64,000 nt of DNA from Roseateles_E cavernae (lineage in GTDB: Bacteria > Pseudomonadota > Gammaproteobacteria > Burkholderiales > Burkholderiaceae_C), in contig NZ_JBDPLH010000014.1 in NCBI RefSeq assembly GCF_040187885.1, forward strand, positions 1-64,000, given 5' to 3'. A program made the position numbers and the translations under genes. Position 1 is the stretch's first letter, and every line of letters begins with the position of its first letter. A model generated the notes under the pieces. It worked only from the letters and a program-made list of their open reading frames with translations. It was not told where the DNA came from and ran no database searches. Shown piece by piece: positions 34,505 to 47,313 of this stretch.

Positions 34505-35665
34505 GTGCTGCCCGATCTGCTCTCCTCCCCCAAAGCGATCCTTGCCCTGGCAGACGGTACGGTCTTCAAAGGCTCCTCGATCGGCGCAGCCGGTCATACG
34601 GTCGGCGAAGTGGTGTTCAACACCGCGCTCACCGGCTATCAAGAAATCCTCACCGACCCCAGCTATTGCCGGCAGATCGTCACCCTGACGTATCCGCATA
34701 TCGGCAACTACGGCGTCAATGATGAGGATGTCGAGGCGTCGAAGGTCCATGCCGCAGGCCTGATCATCAAGGAGCCGCCCGTCCTGGACTCCAATTTCCG
34801 CAAGACCCGCAGCCTCGTGCAATACCTGCGCGACGAAGGCACGGTGGCGATTGCCGACATCGACACCCGACGCCTGACCCGCCATCTGCGCACGACAGGC
34901 GCACAGAACGGCTGCATCATGGCGCTGGCCGCCGGTGAGGCGATCACCGAGGCGCTGATCGCCGAGGCTGTGCGTCTGGCCCAGGCCGCGCCCAGCATGG
35001 CCGGCCTCGATCTGGCCAAGGTCGTCACCGCGAGCGAGTCGCACAGCTGGACCCAGACCGAGTGGAGGCTGGGCACGGGTTATGGCGAGCTGACGCAGCC
35101 GCGCTTTCATGTCGTCGCCTACGATTTCGGCGTCAAGAGCAATATCCTGCGCATGCTGGCTTCGCGCGGCTGCAAGATCACCGTCGTTCCGGCGCAGACC
35201 CCCGCCAGCGCGGTGTTCGACCTGGAGCCGGACGGCATCTTCCTGTCCAACGGCCCTGGCGATCCGCAGCCCTGCGACTACGCGATCAAGGCCGCGGCCG
35301 AGCTGATCGAGTCGGGCATCCCGACCTTCGGCATCTGCCTGGGTCACCAGATCATGGCCCTGGCCAGCGGTGCGAAGACTTTCAAGATGAAATTCGGCCA
35401 CCACGGCGCCAACCACCCGGTCAAGGATCTGGATAACGGCCGCGTCTCGATCACCAGCCAGAATCATGGCTTCGCGGTCGAGGCCGACTCGCTGCCGGCG
35501 AATCTGCGCGCGACGCATATCAGCCTGTTCGACGGCACCTTGCAAGGCCTGGCTCGCACCGACAAGCCGGCCTTCTGCTTCCAGGGGCACCCGGAGGCGA
35601 GCCCCGGCCCGCACGACATTTCCTATCTCTTTGATCGCTTCATCGGTCTGATGGCGAAGGCTTGA
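34505..35665 (+). CDS. carA: Carbamoyl-phosphate synthase small subunit
   Basis: A 386-residue glutamine amidotransferase subunit that supplies ammonia to CarB for arginine and pyrimidine synthesis. The N-terminal CPSase domain (ALADGTVFKGSSIGAAGHTV, GEVVFNTALTGYQE) is followed by the class I glutaminase with the catalytic Cys in GICLGHQ and His-Glu in QGHPEASPG. Translation starts at GTG 34505 after GGAG. The 195-base leader after the preceding terminator has a TATACT element (34378-34383) that could be a -10 but no matched -35. carB starts six bases after its stop. Confidence 0.96.
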   Translation: MLPDLLSSPKAILALADGTVFKGSSIGAAGHTVGEVVFNTALTGYQEILTDPSYCRQIVTLTYPHIGNYGVNDEDVEASKVHAAGLIIKEPPVLDSNFRKTRSLVQYLRDEGTVAIADIDTRRLTRHLRTTGAQNGCIMALAAGEAITEALIAEAVRLAQAAPSMAGLDLAKVVTASESHSWTQTEWRLGTGYGELTQPRFHVVAYDFGVKSNILRMLASRGCKITVVPAQTPASAVFDLEPDGIFLSNGPGDPQPCDYAIKAAAELIESGIPTFGICLGHQIMALASGAKTFKMKFGHHGANHPVKDLDNGRVSITSQNHGFAVEADSLPANLRATHISLFDGTLQGLARTDKPAFCFQGHPEASPGPHDISYLFDRFIGLMAKA

Positions 35666-35671
35666 TTGATC

Positions 35672-38938
<3,267 letters not shown>

Positions 38939-38954
38939 ACTTCTCTCCCAGATA

Positions 38955-39005
38955 CCGCCGCCGCGCCTCAGGGCTTCCTGAGCGGCGGCGGCTTCATTTT
39001 GTTTT
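38955..39005 (+). terminator. Rho-independent terminator after carB
   Basis: CCGCCGCCGC (38955-38964) pairs with GCGGCGGCGG (38982-38991), with an inner TCAGG/CCTGA extension, followed by TTCATTTTGTTTTC. It separates carAB from greA. Confidence 0.85.
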
Positions 39006-39020
39006 CAAGGTTTGTTGAAT

Positions 39021-39497
39021 ATGGCCACTGTCCCTTTGACCGTCTACGGCGCTGAAAAGCTCAAGGAAGAACTGCATCGACTCAAATCGGTCGAGCGGCA
39101 CGCCGTGATCCAGGCCATTGCCGAAGCCCGTGCGCAGGGCGATCTGTCCGAGAACGCCGAGTACGAGGCGGCCAAGGACAAGCAGGGCTTCATCGAAGGC
39201 CGCATCCTCGAAATCGAAAGCAAGCTGGCGGCGGCGCAGATCATCGACCCGGCCGGTGTCGATGCCGGCGGCCGCATCGTGTTCGGCACGACGGTCGATC
39301 TGGAGGAAGAAGCCAGCGGTGCCGAGGTCACCTACCAGATCGTCGGCGATGACGAGGCCGACCTGAAGATCGGCAAGATCTCGATCAGCTCGCCGATCGC
39401 CCGTGCCCTGATCGGCAAGGAAGCCGGCGATGTCGCCGAGGTGCAGGCGCCTGGCGGTGTCAAGCGCTACGAGATTGTTGAAGTCCGCTACGTCTGA
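39021..39497 (+). CDS. greA: Transcript cleavage factor GreA
   Basis: A 158-residue RNA polymerase secondary-channel factor. The N-terminal coiled coil (YGAEKLKEELHRLKSVERHA) carries the tip acidic residues in GDLSENAEYEAAKDKQGF, needed to stimulate RNA cleavage. The C-terminal FKBP-like domain ends ISSPIARALIGKEAGDVAEV. Full length. It follows carB after a terminator, as in many betaproteobacteria, and a DUF4149-like gene starts three bases downstream. Confidence 0.96.
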   Translation: MATVPLTVYGAEKLKEELHRLKSVERHAVIQAIAEARAQGDLSENAEYEAAKDKQGFIEGRILEIESKLAAAQIIDPAGVDAGGRIVFGTTVDLEEEASGAEVTYQIVGDDEADLKIGKISISSPIARALIGKEAGDVAEVQAPGGVKRYEIVEVRYV

Positions 39498-39500
39498 GTC

Positions 39501-39941
39501 GTGCTGTACCGCAGTCGAGCCGTGCTGGCCGCCCTCTGGGGCGGTCTTTTGCTTTGCATCGCCTTCGTGGCGGCTCCCAGCGCCTTCGCGGTGCTGGAGC
39601 GCTCACAGGCAGGCGTGGTGGTCGGGCGGCTGTTTGCGCTGGAGGCCTATATCAGCCTGGCGGCGGGTCTGCTGCTGATGATGATGGAGCGGCGCCTGGG
39701 GCGGGATGGCGGCGACCCGGTGTTTTCGGTCGCGATGCTGTTGCCGGCCGGTGCCTTGTTCTGCACGGTGGCCGGCTACTTCGGGCTGCAGCCGCTGATG
39801 GCGGCGGCGCGAGCCGGGCAGGGCGGCTGGTCATTCATGACGCTGCACGCCGTGTCGTTCGGCTTTTATGGGGCCAAGACCCTGCTGGTGCTGGTCTTGG
39901 CCTGGCGCGCCAGCAAGGAGCCCGGTCCGCCTCAGTCCTGA
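39501..39941 (+). CDS. DUF4149-like membrane protein
   Basis: A 146-residue membrane protein with about four helices: AVLAALWGGLLLCIAFVAAP, GRLFALEAYISLAAGLLLMM, AMLLPAGALFCTVAGYFGL and a last segment with FMTLHAVSFGFYGAKTLLVL. This is the pattern of the DUF4149 family, usually encoded next to greA in Burkholderiales, of unknown function. It starts with GTG three bases after greA, so translation is probably coupled. Its last ten bases overlap the 3' end of yhbY on the other strand. Confidence 0.8.
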   Translation: MLYRSRAVLAALWGGLLLCIAFVAAPSAFAVLERSQAGVVVGRLFALEAYISLAAGLLLMMMERRLGRDGGDPVFSVAMLLPAGALFCTVAGYFGLQPLMAAARAGQGGWSFMTLHAVSFGFYGAKTLLVLVLAWRASKEPGPPQS

Positions 39942-40405
39942 ACCAGTTTCTTGACGCTGGTGATGCGCCGCTTGGCGCGCTTGATCTCGCCACCTTGGGC
40001 GACGCGCTGATTGCCCAGCACTTGCAGCTTCTTGACCTGGGGGCGGTGGTTGCCGCTCTTCGAGAATTTGACGATCTTGACGACGCGCGGGCCGGGGCGG
40101 CCATCGCTGCGCTCGGCCTGCTCCTTCTCGGGAATCGGGCGCCACAGCACCAGCAGCTTGCCGATGTGCTGGATCGGCGCGGCGTCGAGTTCGTTGGCGA
40201 GGATCTGCAGCATGCCCTCGCGGCCGGCACGGTCGTCAGAGAACACGCGCACCTTGATCAGGCCATGGGCCTTCAGGGCGTGGTCCACTTCCTTGGTGAC
40301 GGCGGGCGTCAGGCCGTCGCCCCCTATCATGACCACGGGGTCCAGGTGATGGGCTTCGGAGCGTTTTTCCTTGCGCTGGGCAGGAGTCAGTTGAATTGCG
40401 GGCAT
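39932..40405 (-). CDS. yhbY: CRM-domain RNA-binding protein YhbY
   Basis: A 157-residue protein. Residues 1-95 are a CRM domain: LTPAQRKEKRSEAHHLDPVV, VMIGGDGLTPAV and KEVDHALKAHGLIKVRVF, with the GxxG-like RNA-binding loop (IGGDGLT). YhbY associates with pre-50S ribosomes. The C-terminal 55 residues are basic and lie outside the ~97-residue E. coli protein. It is divergent from rlmE, as in E. coli, where yhbY lies next to rlmE-ftsH; this gene order is conserved. Confidence 0.93.
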   Translation of the reverse strand: MPAIQLTPAQRKEKRSEAHHLDPVVMIGGDGLTPAVTKEVDHALKAHGLIKVRVFSDDRAGREGMLQILANELDAAPIQHIGKLLVLWRPIPEKEQAERSDGRPGPRVVKIVKFSKSGNHRPQVKKLQVLGNQRVAQGGEIKRAKRRITSVKKLVQD

Positions 40406-40424
40406 ACCCTATTATCGGTGCAAG

Positions 40425-41093
40425 ATGAAAATTCAGACAAAAAGTAAAAAGGTCAATAAGGCGTGGCTGCATGGGCATATCAATGACCCCTATGTGAAGC
40501 TGGCGCAGAAGGACGGATTCCGGGCCCGTGCGGCCTACAAGCTCAAGGAGATCGACGAAGAGCTCAAGCTGATCCACCCGGGTCAGGTGGTTGTCGATCT
40601 GGGGGCCTCGCCCGGTGCCTGGAGCCAGTACCTGCGTCGACGCTTCGCACCCAAGGAGGCGGGTGTCGGCGGTGCGGCGGTGGGGGCGCTCAACGGCACC
40701 ATCATTGCGCTGGATCTGCTGGACTTCGAGCCCATCGAGGGCGTGCACTTCATCCAGGGCGACTTTCAGGAAGAGGCGGTGCTCCAGCAGCTGGAGGCCG
40801 CGCTGGCCGGACGGCCGGTCGATCTTGTGGTCTCGGACATGGCACCCAATCTGTCCGGCATCGAGGGCGTGGATTCGGCGCGTGTGGCCGGTCTGGTCGA
40901 GTTGGCCATCGATTTCGCGCAGCAGCATTTGAAGCCCGAGGGCGCGTTGGTGGCTAAGGTCTTCCATGGCAGCGGTTACAACCAGCTTCTGGACGCGTTC
41001 AAGAAGGGCTTCAAAAAGGTCAAGACCCTCAAGCCCAAGGCCTCGCGTGACCGCTCGTCCGAGACTTTTCTGATCGGTATCGGTCTGAAATAA
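40425..41093 (+). CDS. rlmE: 23S rRNA (uridine-2552-2'-O)-methyltransferase
   Basis: A 222-residue SAM-dependent methyltransferase (FtsJ/RrmJ). The K-D-K-E tetrad region is visible: RARAAYKLKEID, then VVSDMAPNLSG, then GALVAKVFHGSGYN and ASRDRSSETFLIG. Motif I is VVDLGASPGAWSQYL. It contains a short insert (PKEAGVGGAAVGALNG) relative to E. coli. It precedes ftsH by 140 bases that hold a heat-shock-type promoter; rlmE itself is a heat-shock gene in E. coli. Confidence 0.96.
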   Translation: MKIQTKSKKVNKAWLHGHINDPYVKLAQKDGFRARAAYKLKEIDEELKLIHPGQVVVDLGASPGAWSQYLRRRFAPKEAGVGGAAVGALNGTIIALDLLDFEPIEGVHFIQGDFQEEAVLQQLEAALAGRPVDLVVSDMAPNLSGIEGVDSARVAGLVELAIDFAQQHLKPEGALVAKVFHGSGYNQLLDAFKKGFKKVKTLKPKASRDRSSETFLIGIGLK

Positions 41094-41149
41094 GTGGCAG
41101 GCTTGGCAATCTCTATCGCCCTGCATGGGAAAGCCAATCAAGTGCAGGG

Positions 41150-41177
41150 CTTGACTGCAATAGAATCAACCCCATAT
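41150..41177 (+). promoter_or_regulatory. Heat-shock (sigma-32) type promoter for ftsH
   Basis: CTTGACT (41150-41156) and CCCCATAT (41170-41177) lie 13 bases apart, 57 bases before the ftsH start. They match the sigma-32 consensus (CTTGAAA, then CCCCATNT) at 6/7 and 8/8 positions. A 7-base inverted repeat CCCTGCA/TGCAGGG (41119-41125, 41143-41149) ends directly at the -35. FtsH is a heat-shock protein in E. coli, which supports the call. Confidence 0.75.
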
Positions 41178-41233
41178 GCCGTGCAAGAGTCGTCGTTGGT
41201 GCGACTCAGCGTGTTTGGAATTAAGGAGTCGCG

Positions 41234-43141
<1,908 letters not shown>

Positions 43142-43159
43142 TTTTCGACTCATGTCCAG

Positions 43160-43190
43160 CGGGGCCGTCTGCAAAGACGGCCCCGTTTTC
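43160..43190 (+). terminator. Rho-independent terminator after ftsH
   Basis: CGGGGCCGTCT (43160-43170) and AGACGGCCCCG (43175-43185) form a perfect 11-base stem with a stable GCAA tetraloop, then TTTTC. Confidence 0.92.
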
Positions 43191-43211
43191 AATTCCGAAG
43201 AGTGCTTTTCC

Positions 43212-44042
43212 ATGCTTTGGCAGACCACCCGCTACGCGATCGACCTGAGCCGCCCCCGTGTGATGGGCATCGTCAATGTCACGCCCGATTCCTTTTCCGA
43301 TGGCGGCCAGCATGGCGAGACGCGCAGCGCGATCGCGCACTGCGAGCGCTTGGTGAAAGAAGGGGCGGACATTCTCGATATCGGCGGCGAGTCGACCCGG
43401 CCCGGCTCTCAGAGCCTCGCGCCGTTGGATGAATGGGCGCGCATCGAGCAGGTGCTTAAAGCGGCGCTGAGCCTGGGGCTGCCGGTCTCGGTCGATACGT
43501 GCAAGACCGAGGTGATGCGCCGCGCGACGGATCTGGGGGTGGACATCGTCAACGATATCCAGGCCTTGCAGGCGCCGGGGGCCTTGGTCCTGCTGGCCGC
43601 GCAAGCCCGGACCGGTGTCTGCCTGATGCATATGCGCGGGGAGCCCAGCACGATGCAGGGCCTGACCGATTACCAGGACCTGGCGGGCGAGGTGCTGGCC
43701 TTTCTGGCGGCACGGGCGCGGGCGGCGAGCGATGCCGGCATCGCGGCGGCGCGCATCTGCCTGGATCCGGGCTATGGCTTTGCCAAGACCGCAGAGCAGA
43801 ACTTCGAGCTGCTGCGCGATCAGGCCCGGCTGCTTGATCTGGGCTATCCGCTGCTGGTCGGCTGGTCGCGCAAGGCGGCCCTGGGCAAGGTCACCGGCCG
43901 GGCGGTCGACGAGCGCGTACCGGCCAGTGTGGCGGCGGCCCTGGTGGCCGTCGCCCGTGGTGCACGCGTTCTGCGTGTGCACGATGTCGCGGCCACCAGC
44001 GACGCCTTGAAGGTCTGGGCTGCGGCCCAGGGCCCGGCCTGA
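43212..44042 (+). CDS. folP: Dihydropteroate synthase
   Basis: A 276-residue TIM-barrel enzyme of folate synthesis, joining p-aminobenzoate to dihydropterin pyrophosphate; it is the sulfonamide target. The signature is MGIVNVTPDSFSDGG near the N-terminus, followed by ADILDIGGESTRPGS (phosphate and pABA loop), VDTCKTEV, NDI, and near the end LLVGWSRKAALG. The start at 43212 (MLWQTTRYAID) is used; the frame extends upstream into ftsH without homology. It follows ftsH and precedes glmM, the same order as in E. coli (ftsH-folP-glmM). Confidence 0.95.
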   Translation: MLWQTTRYAIDLSRPRVMGIVNVTPDSFSDGGQHGETRSAIAHCERLVKEGADILDIGGESTRPGSQSLAPLDEWARIEQVLKAALSLGLPVSVDTCKTEVMRRATDLGVDIVNDIQALQAPGALVLLAAQARTGVCLMHMRGEPSTMQGLTDYQDLAGEVLAFLAARARAASDAGIAAARICLDPGYGFAKTAEQNFELLRDQARLLDLGYPLLVGWSRKAALGKVTGRAVDERVPASVAAALVAVARGARVLRVHDVAATSDALKVWAAAQGPA

Positions 44043-44083
44043 ACGACAATAGCGCCCACTAAGAATTCCAGGAGATGCTCCCA

Positions 44084-45415
44084 ATGAGCCGTATGTATTT
44101 TGGAACCGATGGCATCCGCGGCACCGTGGGCCAGTCGCCGATCACGCCCGACTTCATGCTGCGCCTGGGCCATGCGGTGGGCCGGGTCTTGCGCAAGGAG
44201 ACGGCGCGCCCCAGCGTGCTGATCGGCAAGGACACGCGGATCTCGGGCTATATGCTGGAATCCTCGCTCGAAGCGGGTTTTGCCTCGGCCGGTGTCGATG
44301 TCTGGCTGACCGGGCCGTTGCCGACGCCCGGCGTGGCCTATTTGACTCGTGCGCTGCGCCAGCAGCTGGGCGTGGTGATCAGCGCCTCGCACAACCCCTT
44401 CTCGGACAACGGCATCAAGTTCTTCTCGTCCAAGGGCGAGAAACTGCCCGATGCCTGGGAGCTGGCGGTCGAGCAGGCGCTGGAGGAAGCGCCATCCTGG
44501 GTCGACTCGGCCAATCTGGGCCGGGCACGGCGGCTGCAGGATGCGCGCGGCCGCTATATCGAGTTCTGCAAGAACAGCTTCGGTCCCGACCTGTCGCTGC
44601 GCGGCCTGAAGATCGTCGTCGATGCGGCCCATGGTGCGGCCTATCACGTCGCGCCCGATGTGTTCCACGAACTCGGCGCCGAGGTCATCTCGATCGGCTG
44701 CAGCCCCGACGGCTTCAATATCAATGCCGGTTTCGGCGCCACCGCGCCGGCCGCCCTGGTCAAGGCGGTCAAGGAGCATGGCGCGCACTACGGGGTCGCG
44801 CTTGACGGCGATGCCGACCGCCTCCAACTGGTCGATGCCCAGGGCCGGCTCTACAACGGTGACGAGCTGCTCTATGTGATGGTGGCCGACCGGCTCAGCC
44901 AGGGCTTGCGGGTGCCCGGTGCCGTCGGTACCTTGATGACCAATATGGCGGTTGAGCTGGCCTTGAAGGCGCGCGATGTCGACTTTGTGCGCGCCAAGGT
45001 CGGGGATCGCTATGTGATGGAGGAGTTGGCCGCGCGTGGCTGGCAGCTCGGTGGCGAGGGCTCGGGTCATCTGCTGGCGCTGGACAAGCACACGACCGGC
45101 GACGGCATTGTCAGCGCCTTGCTGGTGCTGCAGGCGGTCAGCCGCAGCGGCTGCAGCCTGGCCGAGCTGCTGGCCGGTGTCGAGCTGTTCCCGCAGACCT
45201 TGATCAATGTCCGCTTGCAGCCTGGTCAGGACTGGAAGAGCAATGCCCGCCTGGCCCAGGAACAGGCTGAGGTGACGGCCGATCTGGGGGCGCGCGGCCG
45301 GGTGCTGATCCGGGCTTCGGGTACCGAGCCGCTGCTGCGCGTGATGGTCGAGGCCAGCGATGCGCAGCTGGCCCAGCAATGCGCGCAGCGCCTGGTGGAC
45401 GCCGTCAAGCTCTGA
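44084..45415 (+). CDS. glmM: Phosphoglucosamine mutase
   Basis: A 443-residue enzyme making glucosamine-1-phosphate for UDP-GlcNAc. The active-site phosphoserine is in VVISASHNPFSDNG. The metal loop is DGDADR (GVALDGDADRLQLVD), and the sugar-binding loop is GEGSGH. The phosphate-binding loop near the end is RASGTEPLLRVM. AGGAG lies nine bases before the ATG at 44084; the ATG at 44075 is too close to it. It completes ftsH-folP-glmM and ends at a strong terminator. Confidence 0.97.
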   Translation: MSRMYFGTDGIRGTVGQSPITPDFMLRLGHAVGRVLRKETARPSVLIGKDTRISGYMLESSLEAGFASAGVDVWLTGPLPTPGVAYLTRALRQQLGVVISASHNPFSDNGIKFFSSKGEKLPDAWELAVEQALEEAPSWVDSANLGRARRLQDARGRYIEFCKNSFGPDLSLRGLKIVVDAAHGAAYHVAPDVFHELGAEVISIGCSPDGFNINAGFGATAPAALVKAVKEHGAHYGVALDGDADRLQLVDAQGRLYNGDELLYVMVADRLSQGLRVPGAVGTLMTNMAVELALKARDVDFVRAKVGDRYVMEELAARGWQLGGEGSGHLLALDKHTTGDGIVSALLVLQAVSRSGCSLAELLAGVELFPQTLINVRLQPGQDWKSNARLAQEQAEVTADLGARGRVLIRASGTEPLLRVMVEASDAQLAQQCAQRLVDAVKL

Positions 45416-45432
45416 TCCGCCCCGGATGCGCA

Positions 45433-45464
45433 AAAGCCCCCGCAGCGCAGGCTGCGGGGGCTTT
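45433..45464. terminator. Bidirectional terminator between glmM and the fasciclin gene
   Basis: A perfect 14-base stem (AAAGCCCCCGCAGC / GCTGCGGGGGCTTT) with loop GCAG. Convergent genes flank it. Confidence 0.92.
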
Positions 45465-45483
45465 CTTGTGGGATGGCCGTTGC

Positions 45484-45966
45484 TTACTTCTTCGGCGGCA
45501 TCAGCACGCGATCGATCACATGGGCCACGCCGTTGGTGGCCTTGATGTCGGAGCGCTGCACCATCGCATCTTCGACGGTGACGAAATCGCCGGCCTTGGA
45601 CAGGGCCACATTGGCGCCTTGCAAGGTCTTGACATTGCCGGGCTTGATCTCGGCGGCGCTCAGCTGGCTGCTCAGGATGTGATAGCTCAGCACGGCCTTG
45701 AGCTGGGCGTTGTCCTGGGCCAGCGCCTCCAGGGTCTTGGCCGGGACGGCCTTGAAGGCCTCGTCGCTGGGCGCGAACACGGTCAGCGGGCCGCTGGCGC
45801 GCAGGCTGTCGCGCAGGCCGGCCTGGTCGACCAGGCGGTTGAAGGTGCTCAGCTGCGGATCGCGGCCCAGCGTATCGGCCAGCGGCGCCGGCGCCGGTGC
45901 GGTGGCGCAGGCGCTCAGGCCCAGTGCCAGGGCGGCCAGGGCCAGGAATTGGGTGGGTTTGTTCAT
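45484..45966 (-). CDS. Fasciclin-domain lipoprotein
   Basis: A 160-residue exported lipoprotein. The signal sequence ends in a lipobox (LGLSAC). The fasciclin (FAS1) domain has the H1 motif LTVFAPSDEAFKA and the H2 region LKAVLSYHILSSQL, ending with GVAHVIDRVLMP. FAS1 domains mediate adhesion or matrix contacts; in bacteria the role is mostly unknown. The start at 45966 is upstream of the lipobox. A Pho-box-like triple repeat 58 bases upstream on the minus strand suggests phosphate control, inferred from sequence only. It is divergent from pstS. Confidence 0.88.
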   Translation of the reverse strand: MNKPTQFLALAALALGLSACATAPAPAPLADTLGRDPQLSTFNRLVDQAGLRDSLRASGPLTVFAPSDEAFKAVPAKTLEALAQDNAQLKAVLSYHILSSQLSAAEIKPGNVKTLQGANVALSKAGDFVTVEDAMVQRSDIKATNGVAHVIDRVLMPPKK

Positions 45967-46023
45967 CTCGAGGTCTCCGGTCCAGGGCATCAGGCCCAGC
46001 GGCACGGACTGTAGGCAGGGTAT

Positions 46024-46052
46024 GTGACAGACGGGTGAATTGATTGTGACAA
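46024..46052 (-). promoter_or_regulatory. Pho box facing the fasciclin gene
   Basis: On the minus strand three heptamers, TTGTCAC, AATTCAC and CTGTCAC, occur at exactly 11-base steps (46052-46046, 46041-46035, 46030-46024). They match the PhoB-box unit CTGTCAT. TACAGT, a plausible -10, lies ten bases further (46013-46008). The fasciclin ATG is 58 bases away. The middle unit is degenerate. Confidence 0.65.
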
Positions 46053-46102
46053 TGGCGTTGACGCCTTGTGCGGGTCTGGAGAGACTTCACGAGCGCCTGC
46101 TG

Positions 46103-46131
46103 CTGTCACTGACCCGTCACATTCAAGTCAT
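46103..46131 (+). promoter_or_regulatory. Pho box and -10 of the pst operon
   Basis: CTGTCAC (46103), CCGTCAC (46114) and AAGTCAT (46125) lie at exact 11-base steps, the known PhoB binding architecture. TAGGAT (46131-46136) is a plausible -10 located ten bases after the second unit. pstS starts 44 bases beyond the last repeat. Confidence 0.8.
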
Positions 46132-46174
46132 AGGATGGCACCCATCGTCAACCAAGCACTGCGATAGGTAACTC

Positions 46175-47215
46175 ATGAACTTCGTACATTTGAGCAAGGG
46201 TCTTGTTTTTGTGGCCGCTGCAACATTGGCCCCGCTGGCCATGGCCCAGGACGTGACCGGTGCCGGTGCATCCTTCCCTGCACCGGTCTATGCCAAATGG
46301 GCCGATGCCTACAACAAGGCGATCGGTGCGCGCATCAATTACCAGTCGGTCGGCTCGGGCGCCGGCATTCGCCAGATCAAGGCCAAGACGGTGGACTTCG
46401 GTGCCTCCGACGCGCCGCTGAAGGACGATGAGCTGGCCAAGGACGGCATGATCCAGTTCCCCACCGTGATCGGCGGCGTCGTGCCGGTGGTCAATATCAA
46501 GGGCATCACCCCGGGCCAAATCAAGATGACCGGCCAGCTGCTGGGCGACATCTATCTGGGCAAGATCACCAAGTGGAACGACGCGACCATCGCCGCGCTG
46601 AATCCCGGCGTTGCGCTGCCGGACGCGGCCATCGCCGTGGTGCGTCGCGCCGACGGATCGGGTACCAGCTTCCTGTTCACCAACTACCTGTCCAAGGTCA
46701 ATGCCGAGTGGAAGAGCAAGGTGGGCGAGGGCACGGCCGTGAACTGGCCGACCGGTGCCGGCGGCAAGGGCAATGAGGGCGTGTCGGCCTTCGTGACCCG
46801 TCTGCCCAACTCGATCGGCTATGTCGAGTACGCCTACGCCAAGCAGAACAAGATGTCGCATGTGCAGCTGAAGAATCAGTCCGGCGCCTATGTCAATCCG
46901 GATGACAGCGCCTTCAAGGCGGCGGCTGCCGGCGCTGAATGGACCAAGAGCTTCTATCAGGTGCTGACCGAGCAGCCCGGCAAGGACAGCTGGCCCATCA
47001 CCGGCGCCACCTTCATCCTGATGCACAAGAACCAGGACAAGCCCGCCAGCGCCACCGCTTCGCTGAAGTTCTTCGACTGGGCCTTCGGCAGCGGCGACAA
47101 GATGGCCGAAGACCTGGACTACGTGCCGCTGCCCGCCAGCGTCAAGGATCTGATCCGCAAGCAGTGGGCCGACAACCTGAAGGACGCTTCGGGCAAGGCC
47201 ATCGCTTACAAGTGA
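46175..47215 (+). CDS. pstS: Phosphate ABC transporter periplasmic binding protein
   Basis: A 346-residue periplasmic protein. The signal peptide ends LAMAQ-DV. The mature protein begins VTGAGASFPAPVYAKWADAY, with the phosphate-binding loops GAGASFP, YQSVGSGAGIRQI, DFGASDAPL and RADGSGTS. It is the high-affinity phosphate receptor feeding PstCAB. It heads the operon, with a Pho box upstream. A 14-pair stem-loop in the gap to pstC may set transcript stability so that PstS is made in excess. Confidence 0.97.
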   Translation: MNFVHLSKGLVFVAAATLAPLAMAQDVTGAGASFPAPVYAKWADAYNKAIGARINYQSVGSGAGIRQIKAKTVDFGASDAPLKDDELAKDGMIQFPTVIGGVVPVVNIKGITPGQIKMTGQLLGDIYLGKITKWNDATIAALNPGVALPDAAIAVVRRADGSGTSFLFTNYLSKVNAEWKSKVGEGTAVNWPTGAGGKGNEGVSAFVTRLPNSIGYVEYAYAKQNKMSHVQLKNQSGAYVNPDDSAFKAAAAGAEWTKSFYQVLTEQPGKDSWPITGATFILMHKNQDKPASATASLKFFDWAFGSGDKMAEDLDYVPLPASVKDLIRKQWADNLKDASGKAIAYK

Positions 47216-47233
47216 TTCTGAATTGATCAGTCG

Positions 47234-47267
47234 CAACGGCCCGGCAGTCAACGCTGTCGGGCTGTTG
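47234..47267 (+). other. Intercistronic stem-loop between pstS and pstC
   Basis: CAACGGCCCGGCAG (47234-47247) pairs with CTGTCGGGCTGTTG (47254-47267) over 14 pairs, two of them G-U, around a six-base loop. No U-run follows, so it probably does not fully terminate. It may protect the abundant pstS transcript end. Confidence 0.6.
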
Positions 47268-47313
47268 TCGAATCTGCCGCCGACTTTTCAACGCCTGATT
47301 CCCAGGAGGCCCC

